Shown: positions 48,164 through 58,131 of the stretch, one piece after another
How the letters are laid out: each line of letters opens with the position of its first letter
Numbering within the stretch: position 1 is the first letter of the stretch
NCBI GenBank assembly: GCA_943789335.1
Contig: CALSTS010000001.1
Coordinates: forward strand, 248,001 to 312,000
Source: an uncultured Pseudomonadales bacterium
GTDB lineage: Bacteria > Pseudomonadota > Gammaproteobacteria > Pseudomonadales > Pseudohongiellaceae
Direction of reading: 5' to 3'
DNA: 64,000 nucleotides
Made by a program: the position numbers and the translations under genes
The notes under the pieces: generated by a model
Database searches by the model: none
What the model was told of the DNA's origin: nothing
The model's input: the letters and a program-made list of their open reading frames with translations, nothing else

Positions 48164-48442
48164 CTGGAGTCCCCTCAAAGCCTGACTCTAGAGGGAATTA
48201 ATAGCAACTACCAAGCAAATTTAAAGTATGTCCTATACTCTTACTACAGTAGCTTAGCATAGCAGACTAGTATGGCGATAATGTTGCAATACTTAACATT
48301 TTCTCAATAATTATTAAGCTTGCTGCAATGTGCAAATATTATGAAACATAACGTTTATAAGGCTAAGCAGCTCTGAATTTATATTAAGCCTGAGTATAGT
48401 TATCCATATATTTGTAAAAAACTTGTAAAAAAACGAGAACTT

Positions 48443-49969
48443 ATGAAATTAACCATCAAATACAAATTGATATTAGCGATTCTGTCTGCCCATCTTATAG
48501 TCTATATATCGATGTACAGTATAGGTCGCGCGCAATTTAACAATGGTTTTATTGACTATATCAGCCGCATTGAAGAGCAGCAGGTTCCTGCGCTCATTGA
48601 TGGCCTGGAGCGTTGGTATGCGACACGCGATCGATGGGATTTACTTCGTGGCAATCCCAGCCTCTGGAATATCATCATAAGAGACAGCATTGCCCGTACC
48701 ACAACCTCTGGTGAGTTACTCGAGATCAGCCAAGTTACTAATTTTCGCCTAATCGAGTCTGCCATTGAAGATCGTAATATTCTAACTTCAAACCCTAGTG
48801 CTATTGATGCATTTCGGCGACCTTCCTTATTAGCTGATGATGACTGGTACTTTTCCTCTGAATACAGTCCTGCCAGGCCACACTTACTTTTATTGGATGC
48901 TAGCCAGGAAATCATGTTTGGGGACCCTGAAGCATTGCCTCTAGCAAACATTTATCCTCTCAACTTTATGGATGAAACCGTTGGTTATCTCGCGGTTACC
49001 AGTAGGCAGGAATTATCTGAACGTGCTGATGTGCTTTTTGTCCAAGGTCAAATTAATACCTTCTTTTTGTTTGGAATCGTACTTGTTGCGATCTCAACAC
49101 TTATCGCTATTCCGGCCTCAGGCTATATGGTTCGACCTATTCGAGATCTAGTAAAAGGGACTCGTGCATTAACTGCTGGAGAGTACAGCTCCAGAATTAA
49201 AATTCGAAGCTCTGATGAGCTGGCCCTGTTATCAGAGGATTTTAATACCTTAGCCAATACGCTGGATCAGAATCAGACCGCTAGGCGGCAATGGATTGCA
49301 GACATTTCTCACGAACTTAGAACACCTTTAGCGATACTTCGCGGCGAACTAGAGGCTGTTCAGGACGGTATTAGGCCGCTAGATCCCACGAGTCTGGATT
49401 CCTGGCATCAAGAAGTTGTGCATTTAAATACCTTGGTCAACGATTTGCATGAATTGTCCATGTCTGACAATGGCGCTTTAGTTTATGAAAAAGAAAAAGT
49501 TGATATTAAACTTTTGCTAGAACAGACACTTGGTATGCATCATATTTTAATTGAACAAAACAACATAAAACTATCAATTAAAATCCATAGTCTTAAAAAT
49601 AAAGCTCATATCAATATCTTTGGTGATCCAAAGCGCCTCAAACAATTATTCGATAATCTGCTGCAAAATACCTGTCGCTATACAAATGAGGGCGGTGAGC
49701 TCAAAATAAATGTTAAGGAATATAGAGATAAAGTTGTTATCACTTGGATAGACTCTGAGCCTGGTGTTAGTGATAGAGACCTAGAAAAGTTGTTTGATCG
49801 CCTTTATCGAGTGGATTCCTCGCGTAATCGCGAGAAAGGCGGTTCTGGCCTAGGTCTGGCTATCTGTAAAAACATTATCGAAGCCCATGAAGGCCAGATT
49901 CGAGCAGAGCACTCTGAACTAGGCGGTTTGAAACTAAGTATTGAGTTGCCGAAACGGCAAAAATCCTAA
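48443..49969 (+). CDS. Sensor histidine kinase, BaeS-like
   Basis: The 508 residues comprise a first membrane helix (LILAILSAHLIVYISMY), a periplasmic domain of about 150 residues, a second helix near 200-225 (TFFLFGIVLVAISTLIAIP), a HAMP domain (RPIRDLVKGTRALTAGEYSS), the H-box ADISHELRTPLAILRGELEA with His near residue 290, and an ATPase domain with LFDNLLQNTCRYT and GGSGLGLAICKNI. HELRTPLAILRGELEAVQDG is characteristic of BaeS. It is paired with the regulator 74 bases downstream. An envelope-stress role is inferred from the family; no efflux genes are adjacent. Confidence 0.87.
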   Translation: MKLTIKYKLILAILSAHLIVYISMYSIGRAQFNNGFIDYISRIEEQQVPALIDGLERWYATRDRWDLLRGNPSLWNIIIRDSIARTTTSGELLEISQVTNFRLIESAIEDRNILTSNPSAIDAFRRPSLLADDDWYFSSEYSPARPHLLLLDASQEIMFGDPEALPLANIYPLNFMDETVGYLAVTSRQELSERADVLFVQGQINTFFLFGIVLVAISTLIAIPASGYMVRPIRDLVKGTRALTAGEYSSRIKIRSSDELALLSEDFNTLANTLDQNQTARRQWIADISHELRTPLAILRGELEAVQDGIRPLDPTSLDSWHQEVVHLNTLVNDLHELSMSDNGALVYEKEKVDIKLLLEQTLGMHHILIEQNNIKLSIKIHSLKNKAHINIFGDPKRLKQLFDNLLQNTCRYTNEGGELKINVKEYRDKVVITWIDSEPGVSDRDLEKLFDRLYRVDSSRNREKGGSGLGLAICKNIIEAHEGQIRAEHSELGGLKLSIELPKRQKS

Positions 49970-50043
49970 GCGCGGAATAATTTGCCCCTTGGCCCTCAAG
50001 GACTTAAACTGCTTCAATTAAATTTTAGTCCGGATGTATATAT

Positions 50044-50715
50044 ATGCAGCATGTTTTAATCGTAGAAGACGAAGAAAAACTGGCAAACCTTCTAAAAGAT
50101 TATCTAGACCGTAATGGATTTAAAACCTCCTTACTGCATAATGGTGATGACGTACTGCCATGGCTTGAAAACCATAAACCTGACCTGGTTCTTTTGGACT
50201 TAATGCTCCCAGGGACAGATGGCATGGATATCTGCAAAGAAATTCGTCGTAATTCACAGCTACCCGTGATTATGGTGACGGCCAAAGTTGATGAAATTGA
50301 TCGTTTACTTGGCCTTGAACTTGGTGCCGATGATTATATCTGCAAACCTTTTAGCCCTCGCGAAGTAGTCGCCCGCGTAAAAGCGGTACTTCGACGTAGT
50401 GAAGGCTCTGAAAAACTCGAAGAAAAAGGTCTGAGACTGGATACAGATACTTATAAAGTCAGTATCAATGGAAACGATCTTGGACTGACAGCTGTGGAAT
50501 TCCAACTACTAAAAGTTTTATCAGACCATCCCGGTCGTATATTTTCTCGCGCAGTACTTGTCGATAAAATTTATTCTGACGGGCGTATCGTGAGTGATCG
50601 CACTATTGATAGCCATATCAAAAAACTCCGGAAAAAAATTGCCGCGGAACTTCCTGATGTAGAATTGATTCATTCGCTTTACGCTGTGGGTTATAAATTT
50701 GAGTGGAATTCTTAA
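50044..50715 (+). CDS. OmpR-family response regulator, BaeR-like
   Basis: Partner of the upstream kinase. Receiver domain with E8-D9 and phosphoacceptor D52 (VLLDLMLPGTDGMDICKEIR), Lys in DDYICKPFSPREVVARVKAV; C-terminal winged helix (LTAVEFQLLKVLSDHPGRIF, SDRTIDSHIKKLRKK, IHSLYAVGYKFE). The 223-residue length and the SLYAVGYKFE ending are as in BaeR. The transglycosylase gene starts one base after its stop, so the three genes may be cotranscribed. Confidence 0.87.
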   Translation: MQHVLIVEDEEKLANLLKDYLDRNGFKTSLLHNGDDVLPWLENHKPDLVLLDLMLPGTDGMDICKEIRRNSQLPVIMVTAKVDEIDRLLGLELGADDYICKPFSPREVVARVKAVLRRSEGSEKLEEKGLRLDTDTYKVSINGNDLGLTAVEFQLLKVLSDHPGRIFSRAVLVDKIYSDGRIVSDRTIDSHIKKLRKKIAAELPDVELIHSLYAVGYKFEWNS

Positions 50716-50716
50716 T

Positions 50717-51952
50717 ATGCCTAGCTTTCTGATCAAGCTTTTGCAGCATAAAAAGCTGACTATTTCATTTATTCTATTTTGCTTGTTAAGCAGTGGATCT
50801 CTTGCTCAGGAACAGCAAGCTTTTGCCGAGTGGCTAGCTGAGTTGCGCATTGAAGCACTTGCAGAAGGCATTAGTGAAAACCTTTTGGATGAAGCTTTGT
50901 CTACCATTGAAGAACCAATTCCCAGAGTCATAGAACTTGACCAAAGCCAACCTGAGTTCGTACAAACCTTCTCAAATTATATGAATAATAGGCTCAGCCA
51001 GGCTCGAATAGAAAGAGGGCAGGCGCTTCTAGAGGAGCACAGCGAGCTATTTAGCCGCATCTCTCGGGAATATGGAGTACAACCACATTACTTAGTTTCA
51101 TTTTGGGCCTTGGAAAGCAACTTTGGTGATTATACTGGCGGTTTTTCAGTGCTAAATGCTCTGGCTACCCTAGCCTATGATCCGCGCCGTAGTGGCTTTT
51201 TTCGAAATGAGCTATTAACAGCTTTAAAAATTCTAGATGCAGGTCATATCAGCGTTGAAGATATGTCTGGATCATGGGCAGGAGCAATGGGGCAGTGTCA
51301 ATTCATGCCTTCTACTTTTGATCGTTACGCTATAGACGGCGACAATGATGGCCGTATTGATATATGGAACAGTCTGCCTGATATTTTTGCTTCAGCTGCC
51401 AACTTTCTATCTGAATCAGGCTGGCGTCCGGATGAGCGTTGGGGTCGTGAAGTAACTCTTCCGCAAGGCTTTGATTTTACTCAATCAGGCACAGGCATTC
51501 GCAAGACCGTTTTTGAATGGAATGGCATAGGCGTTATGCGTGCTAATGGAGCCGCTTTGGGGAATTCTTCCATAGAAGGTTCTATCATCTTACCTGCTGG
51601 CGCTAGTGGTCCCGCCTTCTTAGCCTACAATAATTTCAGAACTACTATGGTCTGGAACCGTTCAACTTATTACGCCATCTCAGTCGGACATCTCGCTGAC
51701 CGTTTCGTAGGTGGAGGAGAGATACAACACTGGCCCGACACTGAAGAACGCGCCTTAAGCCGTGATGAAGTAATTGAATTACAAGAACTCCTAAACACTA
51801 TGGGAATAGATGTAGGTGCGCCAGACGGTATTTTAGGTTCCAGAACCAGAGGAGCTATAAGAGCATTTCAGGAAGAAAGTGGATTGCCGACAGATGGGTA
51901 TGCATCTTACGAGTTGCTCGACATGATTCGGGTTTTAGCTATTTCTGAATAG
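50717..51952 (+). CDS. Lytic murein transglycosylase, MltB family, with peptidoglycan-binding domain
   Basis: Cleaves the glycan of peptidoglycan in the periplasm. From the ATG at 50717 the 411 residues have a signal peptide (LTISFILFCLLSSGSLAQ), then the SLT_2/MltB domain with the catalytic Glu in VSFWALESNFGDYTGG, PRRSGFFRNELLTAL, and SWAGAMGQCQFMPSTF. The C-terminal 60 residues form a PG_binding_1 domain (LQELLNTMGIDVGAPDG, SRTRGAIRAFQEESGLPTDG). It is placed directly after the BaeR-like gene, with a one-base gap. Confidence 0.9.
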   Translation: MPSFLIKLLQHKKLTISFILFCLLSSGSLAQEQQAFAEWLAELRIEALAEGISENLLDEALSTIEEPIPRVIELDQSQPEFVQTFSNYMNNRLSQARIERGQALLEEHSELFSRISREYGVQPHYLVSFWALESNFGDYTGGFSVLNALATLAYDPRRSGFFRNELLTALKILDAGHISVEDMSGSWAGAMGQCQFMPSTFDRYAIDGDNDGRIDIWNSLPDIFASAANFLSESGWRPDERWGREVTLPQGFDFTQSGTGIRKTVFEWNGIGVMRANGAALGNSSIEGSIILPAGASGPAFLAYNNFRTTMVWNRSTYYAISVGHLADRFVGGGEIQHWPDTEERALSRDEVIELQELLNTMGIDVGAPDGILGSRTRGAIRAFQEESGLPTDGYASYELLDMIRVLAISE

Positions 51953-52018
51953 CCTTTTTAACAGTAAGTGACCGCTTTGGATTTAACTTTTAACGATGAA
52001 TAATCGAGCGCAGCACGC

Positions 52019-52714
52019 CTACTCCGCCAAAAACTCATTTACCATTTGAATCAATTCACTGGCCGTTCTAGGATTCGCCATCATCTCCCCATTAAAATAC
52101 ATCGTCGGCGTACTCCTAACTCCCGCCCTATTCCCGCCACGTTGGTCAGCCAGAATTTTATCTCTGATTTCAGGCAGGTCGGCATCAGCACGGAGCTGGT
52201 CAATATCTAAATCTAGCTGAGCAGCATAATTCTCAAAGGCAACCGTCGCATCGGGTAAAACTGACCATGAAGCCTGATCACCATAAAGTAAGCTATACAA
52301 TTGCCAAAACGCATCTTGCCGTCCAGCTGCTTCAACATATCGTGCTGCTTCAAATGAATGCGGATAAGTATCCAAAGGGTAATGTCTGAAAACTAAACGC
52401 GATCGATCAGCAATTCGTGGCCAGGCCTGGCTGATTAAATTAGCCTCATTGGCACAATTTGGACATTGAAAGTCACCATAAACAGTAATTGTGAGAGGAG
52501 CACTTGCTGCACCTTGAACATGATCTGTTTGTGAGACTTGATCGGGCGGGTAAACCGGCGCCCCACCAAAGAGCCCCTGATACAACACATATAGAACAAC
52601 GGGAATCATCACTACAACGAATGCGGTAATCAGTGATTTCTGAATTTGTTGGTGGCGTTTAGCTTGTTGTTTCTTGGCTTCTCGTTTTAATTTCTTTTCT
52701 GAGCTTTTGGTCAT
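52019..52714 (-). CDS. DsbA-family thiol oxidoreductase
   Basis: A 231-residue protein with a basic N-terminus (KKLKREAKKQQAKRHQQIQK), one membrane anchor (LITAFVVVMIPVVLYVLY), and a thioredoxin-fold domain with the active site GDFQCPNCANEANLI, FRHYPLDTYPHSFEAARYVE and the cis-Pro loop VRSTPTMYFNG. It resembles the DsbA/Com1-like or integral thioredoxin-fold proteins with an N-terminal anchor. It is convergent with the transglycosylase gene. The redox partner is unknown. Confidence 0.85.
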   Translation of the reverse strand: MTKSSEKKLKREAKKQQAKRHQQIQKSLITAFVVVMIPVVLYVLYQGLFGGAPVYPPDQVSQTDHVQGAASAPLTITVYGDFQCPNCANEANLISQAWPRIADRSRLVFRHYPLDTYPHSFEAARYVEAAGRQDAFWQLYSLLYGDQASWSVLPDATVAFENYAAQLDLDIDQLRADADLPEIRDKILADQRGGNRAGVRSTPTMYFNGEMMANPRTASELIQMVNEFLAE

Positions 52715-52934
52715 GACCTACTTATTCCTAAATATTCAAAATTCAATCTGCAATGAGACAATGCCAAAATAAGACTGCTATAGCAATATTTCCTTGTAGA
52801 TTGCTATAATTCGCAGCCTAATTTTCTAGCTCGTTCTCTGATACCCTTCAAGGTTCACAGATTTGTTTTGCCTGATACCTGAGAATTAGCTTGGTTGAGC
52901 CAGATTGGAAGAATACCGATTGAGATATGTGAAT

Positions 52935-54773
52935 ATGGACGCTAAAACTGAGCAGCATCAGAATATTGTTGTAAGATTTGCCGGAGACTCTGGTGACGGT
53001 ATGCAGTTGACTGGCACCAATTTTACTCTGGCCACTGCTTTGTATGGCAATAATCTCTCAACATTCCCTGATTTCCCAGCAGAAATTCGTGCCCCAGTAG
53101 GCGCTACTTTTGGTGTATCCGCGTTCCAGATTTATTTTGGCTCGGAAGATGTAACCACCGCAGGTGATGAGGTAGAAGTACTTGTCGCCATGAATCCCGC
53201 AGCGTTAATTACTAATTTGAAATACCTCATAGAAGGCGGTCTGGTCATTGTTGATACGGGCGCTTTCAATGCTAAAAACCTTGCCAAAGCCAAATACCTT
53301 AGCAATCCCCTGGAAGATGGCTCATTGCAAGCTTATAAAGTTTTGGCGATAGATATTCACTCCCAGGTAATTGCGGCCGTCGAAGAATTTGGCCTAAGCC
53401 ATAAAATGAGCTTACGTTGTAAGAACATGTGGACCCTGGGTCTGGTATTTTGGCTGTTTGATCGTGATAAACAAAGCACAATAGACGGCCTGAAAGCAAA
53501 ATTCGCCAATAAACCTGATATAGCCAATGCCAATATTGCCGCCCTCAATGCTGGAAACGCATACGGTGAAACCGCTGAATTACCTAGCGGTGTTGAAGTT
53601 TATAAAGTACCAAAGGCTGATCAACAACCCGGTACCTATCGTAATATGGATGGAACTACTGCTCTAGCTTGGGGTTTGTTAGCCGGTGGCCAGCTCGCAA
53701 ATCTGGGTATTTTATTTGCTTCTTATCCGATCACCCCAGCTTCAGGTCTGTTACATACCCTGGCGCGCCGTAAAGATTACAATGTCATTACTTTTCAGGC
53801 GGAAGACGAAATTGCTGCAGTATGCGCCGCTATTGGCGCATCATTTGCTGGGTCTTTGGGCGTTACATCTAGCGCCGGTCCAGGTATTGCTCTAAAGCAG
53901 GAAGCTATATCACTAGCTGTATCAGCTGAATTACCTTTGGTAGTCGTTAATACTCAACGTGGCGGTCCTTCAACCGGACTACCTACTAAGACCGAACAAT
54001 CAGATTTGTTACAGGCTATCTACGGACGGCATGGTGACACACCTCTGCCGGTCGTCGCATCAAGCCACCCGGGCGATTGCTTTGACACTGCCATAGAAGC
54101 TGTGCGCTTAGCCACTAAATATATGACGCCTGTTATGTTGTTATCAGATGGCTATATTGCGAATGCATCTGCTCCCTGGTTAATTCCTGACTTTGATGAA
54201 TATGAGCCTTTCCCGGTTGAGTTTCATGATAAGCCTGAAGGTTTTCAACCTTCACTACGTGATGCTGAAACCCTAGCCCGGGTCTGGGCTAAACCAGGAA
54301 CTGCAGGCTTGGAACATCGTATCGGCGGCATTGAGAAAAGTTATGACACTGGCGATATCAGTTATGATCCCGACAACCATCAAAAGATGACTGATACGCG
54401 CAAAGCCAAGATCGACAATATTGCCAATGACATTCCCATGCAAGAAGTGCATCTGGGAAACAACAATGCGAAATTGGCTGTCGTCGGATGGGGCTCAACT
54501 TATGGCGCTATCCATCAGGCGGTAAAAAGATGCATCCGAGAAGGGCTTGATGTCTCGCATATTCATATTCGCCATATGTGGCCTTTACCCACTAATCTTA
54601 AAGACTTACTTGCTGGGTATGACAACATTCTGATCCCGGAAATGAATACCGGTCAATTGGTGAAAATAATTCGTTCTGAATTTCTGCTAGACGCAAAAGC
54701 ATTAAATAAAGTATCTGGGCAACCTTTTAAAATAAGTGAAATCGAGGATGCAATTAAATCTGAACTAAATTAA
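52935..54773 (+). CDS. korA: 2-oxoglutarate:ferredoxin oxidoreductase, fused gamma-alpha subunit KorA
   Basis: With KorB it oxidatively decarboxylates 2-oxoacids with ferredoxin. About 612 residues from the ATG at 52935; upstream GTG 52929 or TTG 52905 are alternatives. The N-terminal gamma domain has VVRFAGDSGDGMQLTGTNF and DFPAEIRAPVGATFGVSAFQ. The alpha domain from about residue 220 has AGGQLANLGILFASYPITPA, FQAEDEIAAVCAAIGASFAG, TSSAGPGIALKQEA and NTQRGGPSTGLPTKTEQSDL. The ending, MWPLPTNLKDLLAGYDNILI, is typical. This fused two-subunit form is common in bacteria. Confidence 0.92.
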   Translation: MDAKTEQHQNIVVRFAGDSGDGMQLTGTNFTLATALYGNNLSTFPDFPAEIRAPVGATFGVSAFQIYFGSEDVTTAGDEVEVLVAMNPAALITNLKYLIEGGLVIVDTGAFNAKNLAKAKYLSNPLEDGSLQAYKVLAIDIHSQVIAAVEEFGLSHKMSLRCKNMWTLGLVFWLFDRDKQSTIDGLKAKFANKPDIANANIAALNAGNAYGETAELPSGVEVYKVPKADQQPGTYRNMDGTTALAWGLLAGGQLANLGILFASYPITPASGLLHTLARRKDYNVITFQAEDEIAAVCAAIGASFAGSLGVTSSAGPGIALKQEAISLAVSAELPLVVVNTQRGGPSTGLPTKTEQSDLLQAIYGRHGDTPLPVVASSHPGDCFDTAIEAVRLATKYMTPVMLLSDGYIANASAPWLIPDFDEYEPFPVEFHDKPEGFQPSLRDAETLARVWAKPGTAGLEHRIGGIEKSYDTGDISYDPDNHQKMTDTRKAKIDNIANDIPMQEVHLGNNNAKLAVVGWGSTYGAIHQAVKRCIREGLDVSHIHIRHMWPLPTNLKDLLAGYDNILIPEMNTGQLVKIIRSEFLLDAKALNKVSGQPFKISEIEDAIKSELN

Positions 54774-54830
54774 TTTCGATTAAAGTTAATAAAGTCAGAA
54801 ATCGCTCTGAATAGAGCTTAGGAGATAGTG

Positions 54831-55847
54831 ATGAACCAGGCAGTCAATAAACTTACGATTAAAGACTACACCTCAGACCAGGAAGTACGATGGTGCCCAG
54901 GCTGTGGTGATTATGCCATTCTGAAGACTATCCAGAAGCTTATGCCGGAGTTTGATCGCCCGAAAGAAAATCAGGTTTTTATATCTGGCATTGGCTGCTC
55001 ATCACGCTTCCCTTATTACATGAATACTTATGGTTTCCATACTATTCACGGTCGAGCGCCCTCTATTGCTACCGGCGTCAAACTGGCTAACCCGGAACTC
55101 GACGTATGGGTTATAACCGGCGACGGTGATGCGCTAAGTATTGGTGGGAACCACACCATGCACGCTTTACGTCGCAACGTAAATCTGAACATCCTTTTAT
55201 TCAACAACGAAATTTATGGACTAACCAAAGGACAATATTCACCGACCTCTAAAGTAGGCACTCACTCGCCTTCAACGCCCCAAGGTTCAATCGACTTGCC
55301 ACTTTCGCCTTGTGCAGTCGCTTTAGGTTCCGGTGCTGCTTTTGTTGCACGCTCTATTGATACTGAGATGAAACACCTGAGCGCAGTCATAAAAACTGCC
55401 CACGCGCATGAAGGAGCTTCCTTTATCGAAATTTTACAAAACTGCCCAATCTATAACGATGGTATTTTTGAAAACGTCAAAGACAAAAAAATAGCCGCAG
55501 ATTTCCGAGTTGAGATTGAGCACGGTCAAGCTTTGATTTTTGGTAAAGAAAAAAACAAAGGTATTCGACTAAACACAAAAACTTTATCACTGGAAGTTGT
55601 CACTATTGGTGTGGATTGCCCACTAGAAGAAGTGCTGGTTCATGACCAAACTAACCTTACTCTAGCTCAGTTAATTGGCGCTATGGGGGGAGATGATTCC
55701 CCAGTAGCTGTTGGTGTCATTTACCATAATCCCAAGCCTAATTATGTCGATGACTTATTTATCCAGCGCGAACAATTAAGCCAAGGTAAAGATCAAGGTA
55801 AGCTGAATGAATTACTGCGCAGCGGACACACCTGGGAAGTTGCCTAA
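54831..55847 (+). CDS. korB: 2-oxoglutarate:ferredoxin oxidoreductase beta subunit KorB
   Basis: Thiamine-diphosphate-binding subunit. The ATG at 54831 has GGAG six bases upstream; the GTG at 54828 is too close to it. The 338 residues contain VRWCPGCGDYAILKTIQKL, ISGIGCSSRFPYYMNTYGFH (cluster-ligand cysteines), the ThDP motif VITGDGDALSIGGNHTMHAL, and the third Cys region ILQNCPIYNDG. It is 57 bases after korA. Confidence 0.93.
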   Translation: MNQAVNKLTIKDYTSDQEVRWCPGCGDYAILKTIQKLMPEFDRPKENQVFISGIGCSSRFPYYMNTYGFHTIHGRAPSIATGVKLANPELDVWVITGDGDALSIGGNHTMHALRRNVNLNILLFNNEIYGLTKGQYSPTSKVGTHSPSTPQGSIDLPLSPCAVALGSGAAFVARSIDTEMKHLSAVIKTAHAHEGASFIEILQNCPIYNDGIFENVKDKKIAADFRVEIEHGQALIFGKEKNKGIRLNTKTLSLEVVTIGVDCPLEEVLVHDQTNLTLAQLIGAMGGDDSPVAVGVIYHNPKPNYVDDLFIQREQLSQGKDQGKLNELLRSGHTWEVA

Positions 55848-55859
55848 GCCCACCAATGA

Positions 55860-56174
55860 GTAAAGCCCGCATTGATGGATCAGGACGTGCTGTAAAACTA
55901 AAGCCCTAGAACAATATGTCGAAGGGATCCAGACTGCCTCTGTCGACTACTAAATGTTGATAATTCTAATTTGGAAAACACTTTGAACAGTGGATATTAT
56001 TTTGCCAGCCCGGAGTCAGGCATGTATGACATTTATGTCGGCGCTTTTTCGGAAGGGAGTGTTGGTCAAAGTGCAACACTTGCCATAACAGAGTTTTCTG
56101 AATCTAGCTGGAATCCCAATAGCATTCCTGTAATCCCAGACGGTGAAATTCAGTTTGGCAGCAAACTCTTGTAA
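55860..56174 (+). pseudogene. Remnant of a secreted protein (pre-peptidase C-terminal-like fragment)
   Basis: No intact gene lies between korB and dxs. The frame ending at 56174 reads LENTLNSGYYFASPESGMYD IYVGAF and later VIPDGEIQFGSKLL. The pattern 'phe-x-x-pro-glu-ser-gly-x-tyr-x-ile-tyr-val-gly' resembles a bacterial pre-peptidase C-terminal (PPC) domain. The only starts are TTG-like codons, with no ribosome binding site. A second broken frame (VEGIQTASVDY) precedes it. It is probably the decayed tail of a larger gene. Confidence 0.4.
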
Positions 56175-56177
56175 TAA

Positions 56178-58070
56178 TTAAGTTAAACTTTCCAGCTTCT
56201 TCACTATAGATGCGGTGATACCATTTTCATCTAATCCGCATTCAGCCAATAAAGCTTCTGCCTTGCCATGATCTAGAAACTGATCTGGCAAACCAATATT
56301 TAACACATCAGTTTTGCTATTAATAGTGCATAAAAATTCATTAACCGCTGATCCAGCGCCACCTAAGATGACATTCTCTTCTACCGTGACTAATAGTTGA
56401 TGCTTGTCAGCCAGCTCTTTTATTAAAGCTTCATCAAGCGGTTTTACAAAACGCATATCAACCAAAGTAGCATTCAATTCTTCTGCACTTTTTCTTGCTG
56501 CTTTTAATAAAGTGCCAAAAACTAGAATGGCAATTTTTTCACCTTGTTTTTTAACAAGGCCCTTGCCAATCTCTAAGAGCTGTAAATTGGCATCCTGCTC
56601 ACAACCTGTCGCTTTGCCACGGGGATAACGCACAGCAGCGGGCCCGGAAAAGTGATATCCCGTATAAAGCATATGTCTTGTTTCATTTTCATCACTTGGC
56701 GTCATGACAATGATATTTGGAATGCAGCGTAAATAACTCAAATCAAAACTGCCGGCATGAGTTGGACCATCTTCACCAACCAAACCAGCACGATCAATTG
56801 CAAATAATATATCCATATTTTGCAAAGCAACATCATGTATCAATTGATCATAAGCGCGTTGTAAAAATGTTGAATAAATAGCCACTACTGGTTTCAATCC
56901 ATCGCAAGCCATACCCGCTGCAAAAGTCACTGCATGCTGCTCTGCAATCGCCACATCGAAAAATTGCTCTGGGAATTTTTCTTCAAATTCCCGCATACCT
57001 GAGCCCTCTCCCATAGCAGGCGTAATAGCCATTAATTTGGGTTCTACAGGGCCCATTTCACAAAGCCAGTTACCGAAAACTTTTGAATAAGTCGGTGCGG
57101 TATTTTTATCATGCTTTTTGTCTTGATTAAGTTCTTCTGCAGATGCCAGTTTATTTAATGCATGCATACCATAGGGATCTTCTTCTGCAGGCAGATAGCC
57201 CTTACCTTTCTGAGTCACTATATGCAGTAAAAGCGGGCCTCTTAGATTTTTAATATTATTTAACATGTCAACCAGCCCATCAATATCATGACCATCAACC
57301 AAACCAAAATAATTAAACCCAAGCTCTTCAAAAATAGTGGCTGGCGAAACCATACCCTTCATGTATTCTTCAGCACGATGGGCTGCTTTCCAGGCTGGAG
57401 GAACTTTCGATAACATTTTTTTAGAACCAGAACGCAAAAAATTATAGGGCTTACTTGCCCACATTCTTGCAAAATAGCTGGACAAGCCCCCAACATTTTT
57501 TGAAATCGACATGTTATTGTCATTGAGAATGACAATAATGTCGTCGTCCAATTCTCCTGCATGGTTCAATGCTTCAAATGCCATACCTGCTGTCATAGCA
57601 CCGTCACCAATAATAGCGACCACTTTGCGGTCACTCTCATTTTTCCTGGCTGCCATCATCATCCCGAGGGCGGCAGAAATAGATGTGCTGGAATGGCCAA
57701 CCCCAAATGTATCGTACTCACTTTCCTGACGATTGTTGAAAGCCGCTAAGCCATCTTTCTGGCGCATGCTCAACATGCGCTCTCGTCTACCTGTAAGAAT
57801 TTTATGCGGATAGCTTTGATGACCAACATCCCATACCAAGCGATCTTCTGGTGTGTTGAAGACATAATGCAAAGCGATCGTTAATTCAACAACCCCCAAG
57901 CCAGCACCAAAATGCCCGCCTGTTTTACCAACACAATATAAAAGATAAGCCCTTAATTCTTTGGCTAATTCTTCTAATTGGTTGGGCTCCAATTGTCGCA
58001 AATCTGCTGGTGAATCGATGCTATCCAATAATGCAGTTTGTGGACGCTGTTGTGGAATTTCTTCAAACAT
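56178..58070 (-). CDS. dxs: 1-deoxy-D-xylulose-5-phosphate synthase
   Basis: First enzyme of the non-mevalonate isoprenoid pathway and source of DXP for thiamine and pyridoxal phosphate. The 630 residues have the expected motifs: [50 protein letters not shown], the ThDP motif [55 protein letters not shown] and [20 protein letters not shown]. It is the last gene of xseB-ispA-dxs. Confidence 0.96.
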   Translation of the reverse strand: MFEEIPQQRPQTALLDSIDSPADLRQLEPNQLEELAKELRAYLLYCVGKTGGHFGAGLGVVELTIALHYVFNTPEDRLVWDVGHQSYPHKILTGRRERMLSMRQKDGLAAFNNRQESEYDTFGVGHSSTSISAALGMMMAARKNESDRKVVAIIGDGAMTAGMAFEALNHAGELDDDIIVILNDNNMSISKNVGGLSSYFARMWASKPYNFLRSGSKKMLSKVPPAWKAAHRAEEYMKGMVSPATIFEELGFNYFGLVDGHDIDGLVDMLNNIKNLRGPLLLHIVTQKGKGYLPAEEDPYGMHALNKLASAEELNQDKKHDKNTAPTYSKVFGNWLCEMGPVEPKLMAITPAMGEGSGMREFEEKFPEQFFDVAIAEQHAVTFAAGMACDGLKPVVAIYSTFLQRAYDQLIHDVALQNMDILFAIDRAGLVGEDGPTHAGSFDLSYLRCIPNIIVMTPSDENETRHMLYTGYHFSGPAAVRYPRGKATGCEQDANLQLLEIGKGLVKKQGEKIAILVFGTLLKAARKSAEELNATLVDMRFVKPLDEALIKELADKHQLLVTVEENVILGGAGSAVNEFLCTINSKTDVLNIGLPDQFLDHGKAEALLAECGLDENGITASIVKKLESLT

Positions 58071-58131
58071 AATTTATATTTTACGCTATCTTATTTAACT
58101 ACTTATGTTTCTTGTTTTGTTTTAATATTTT

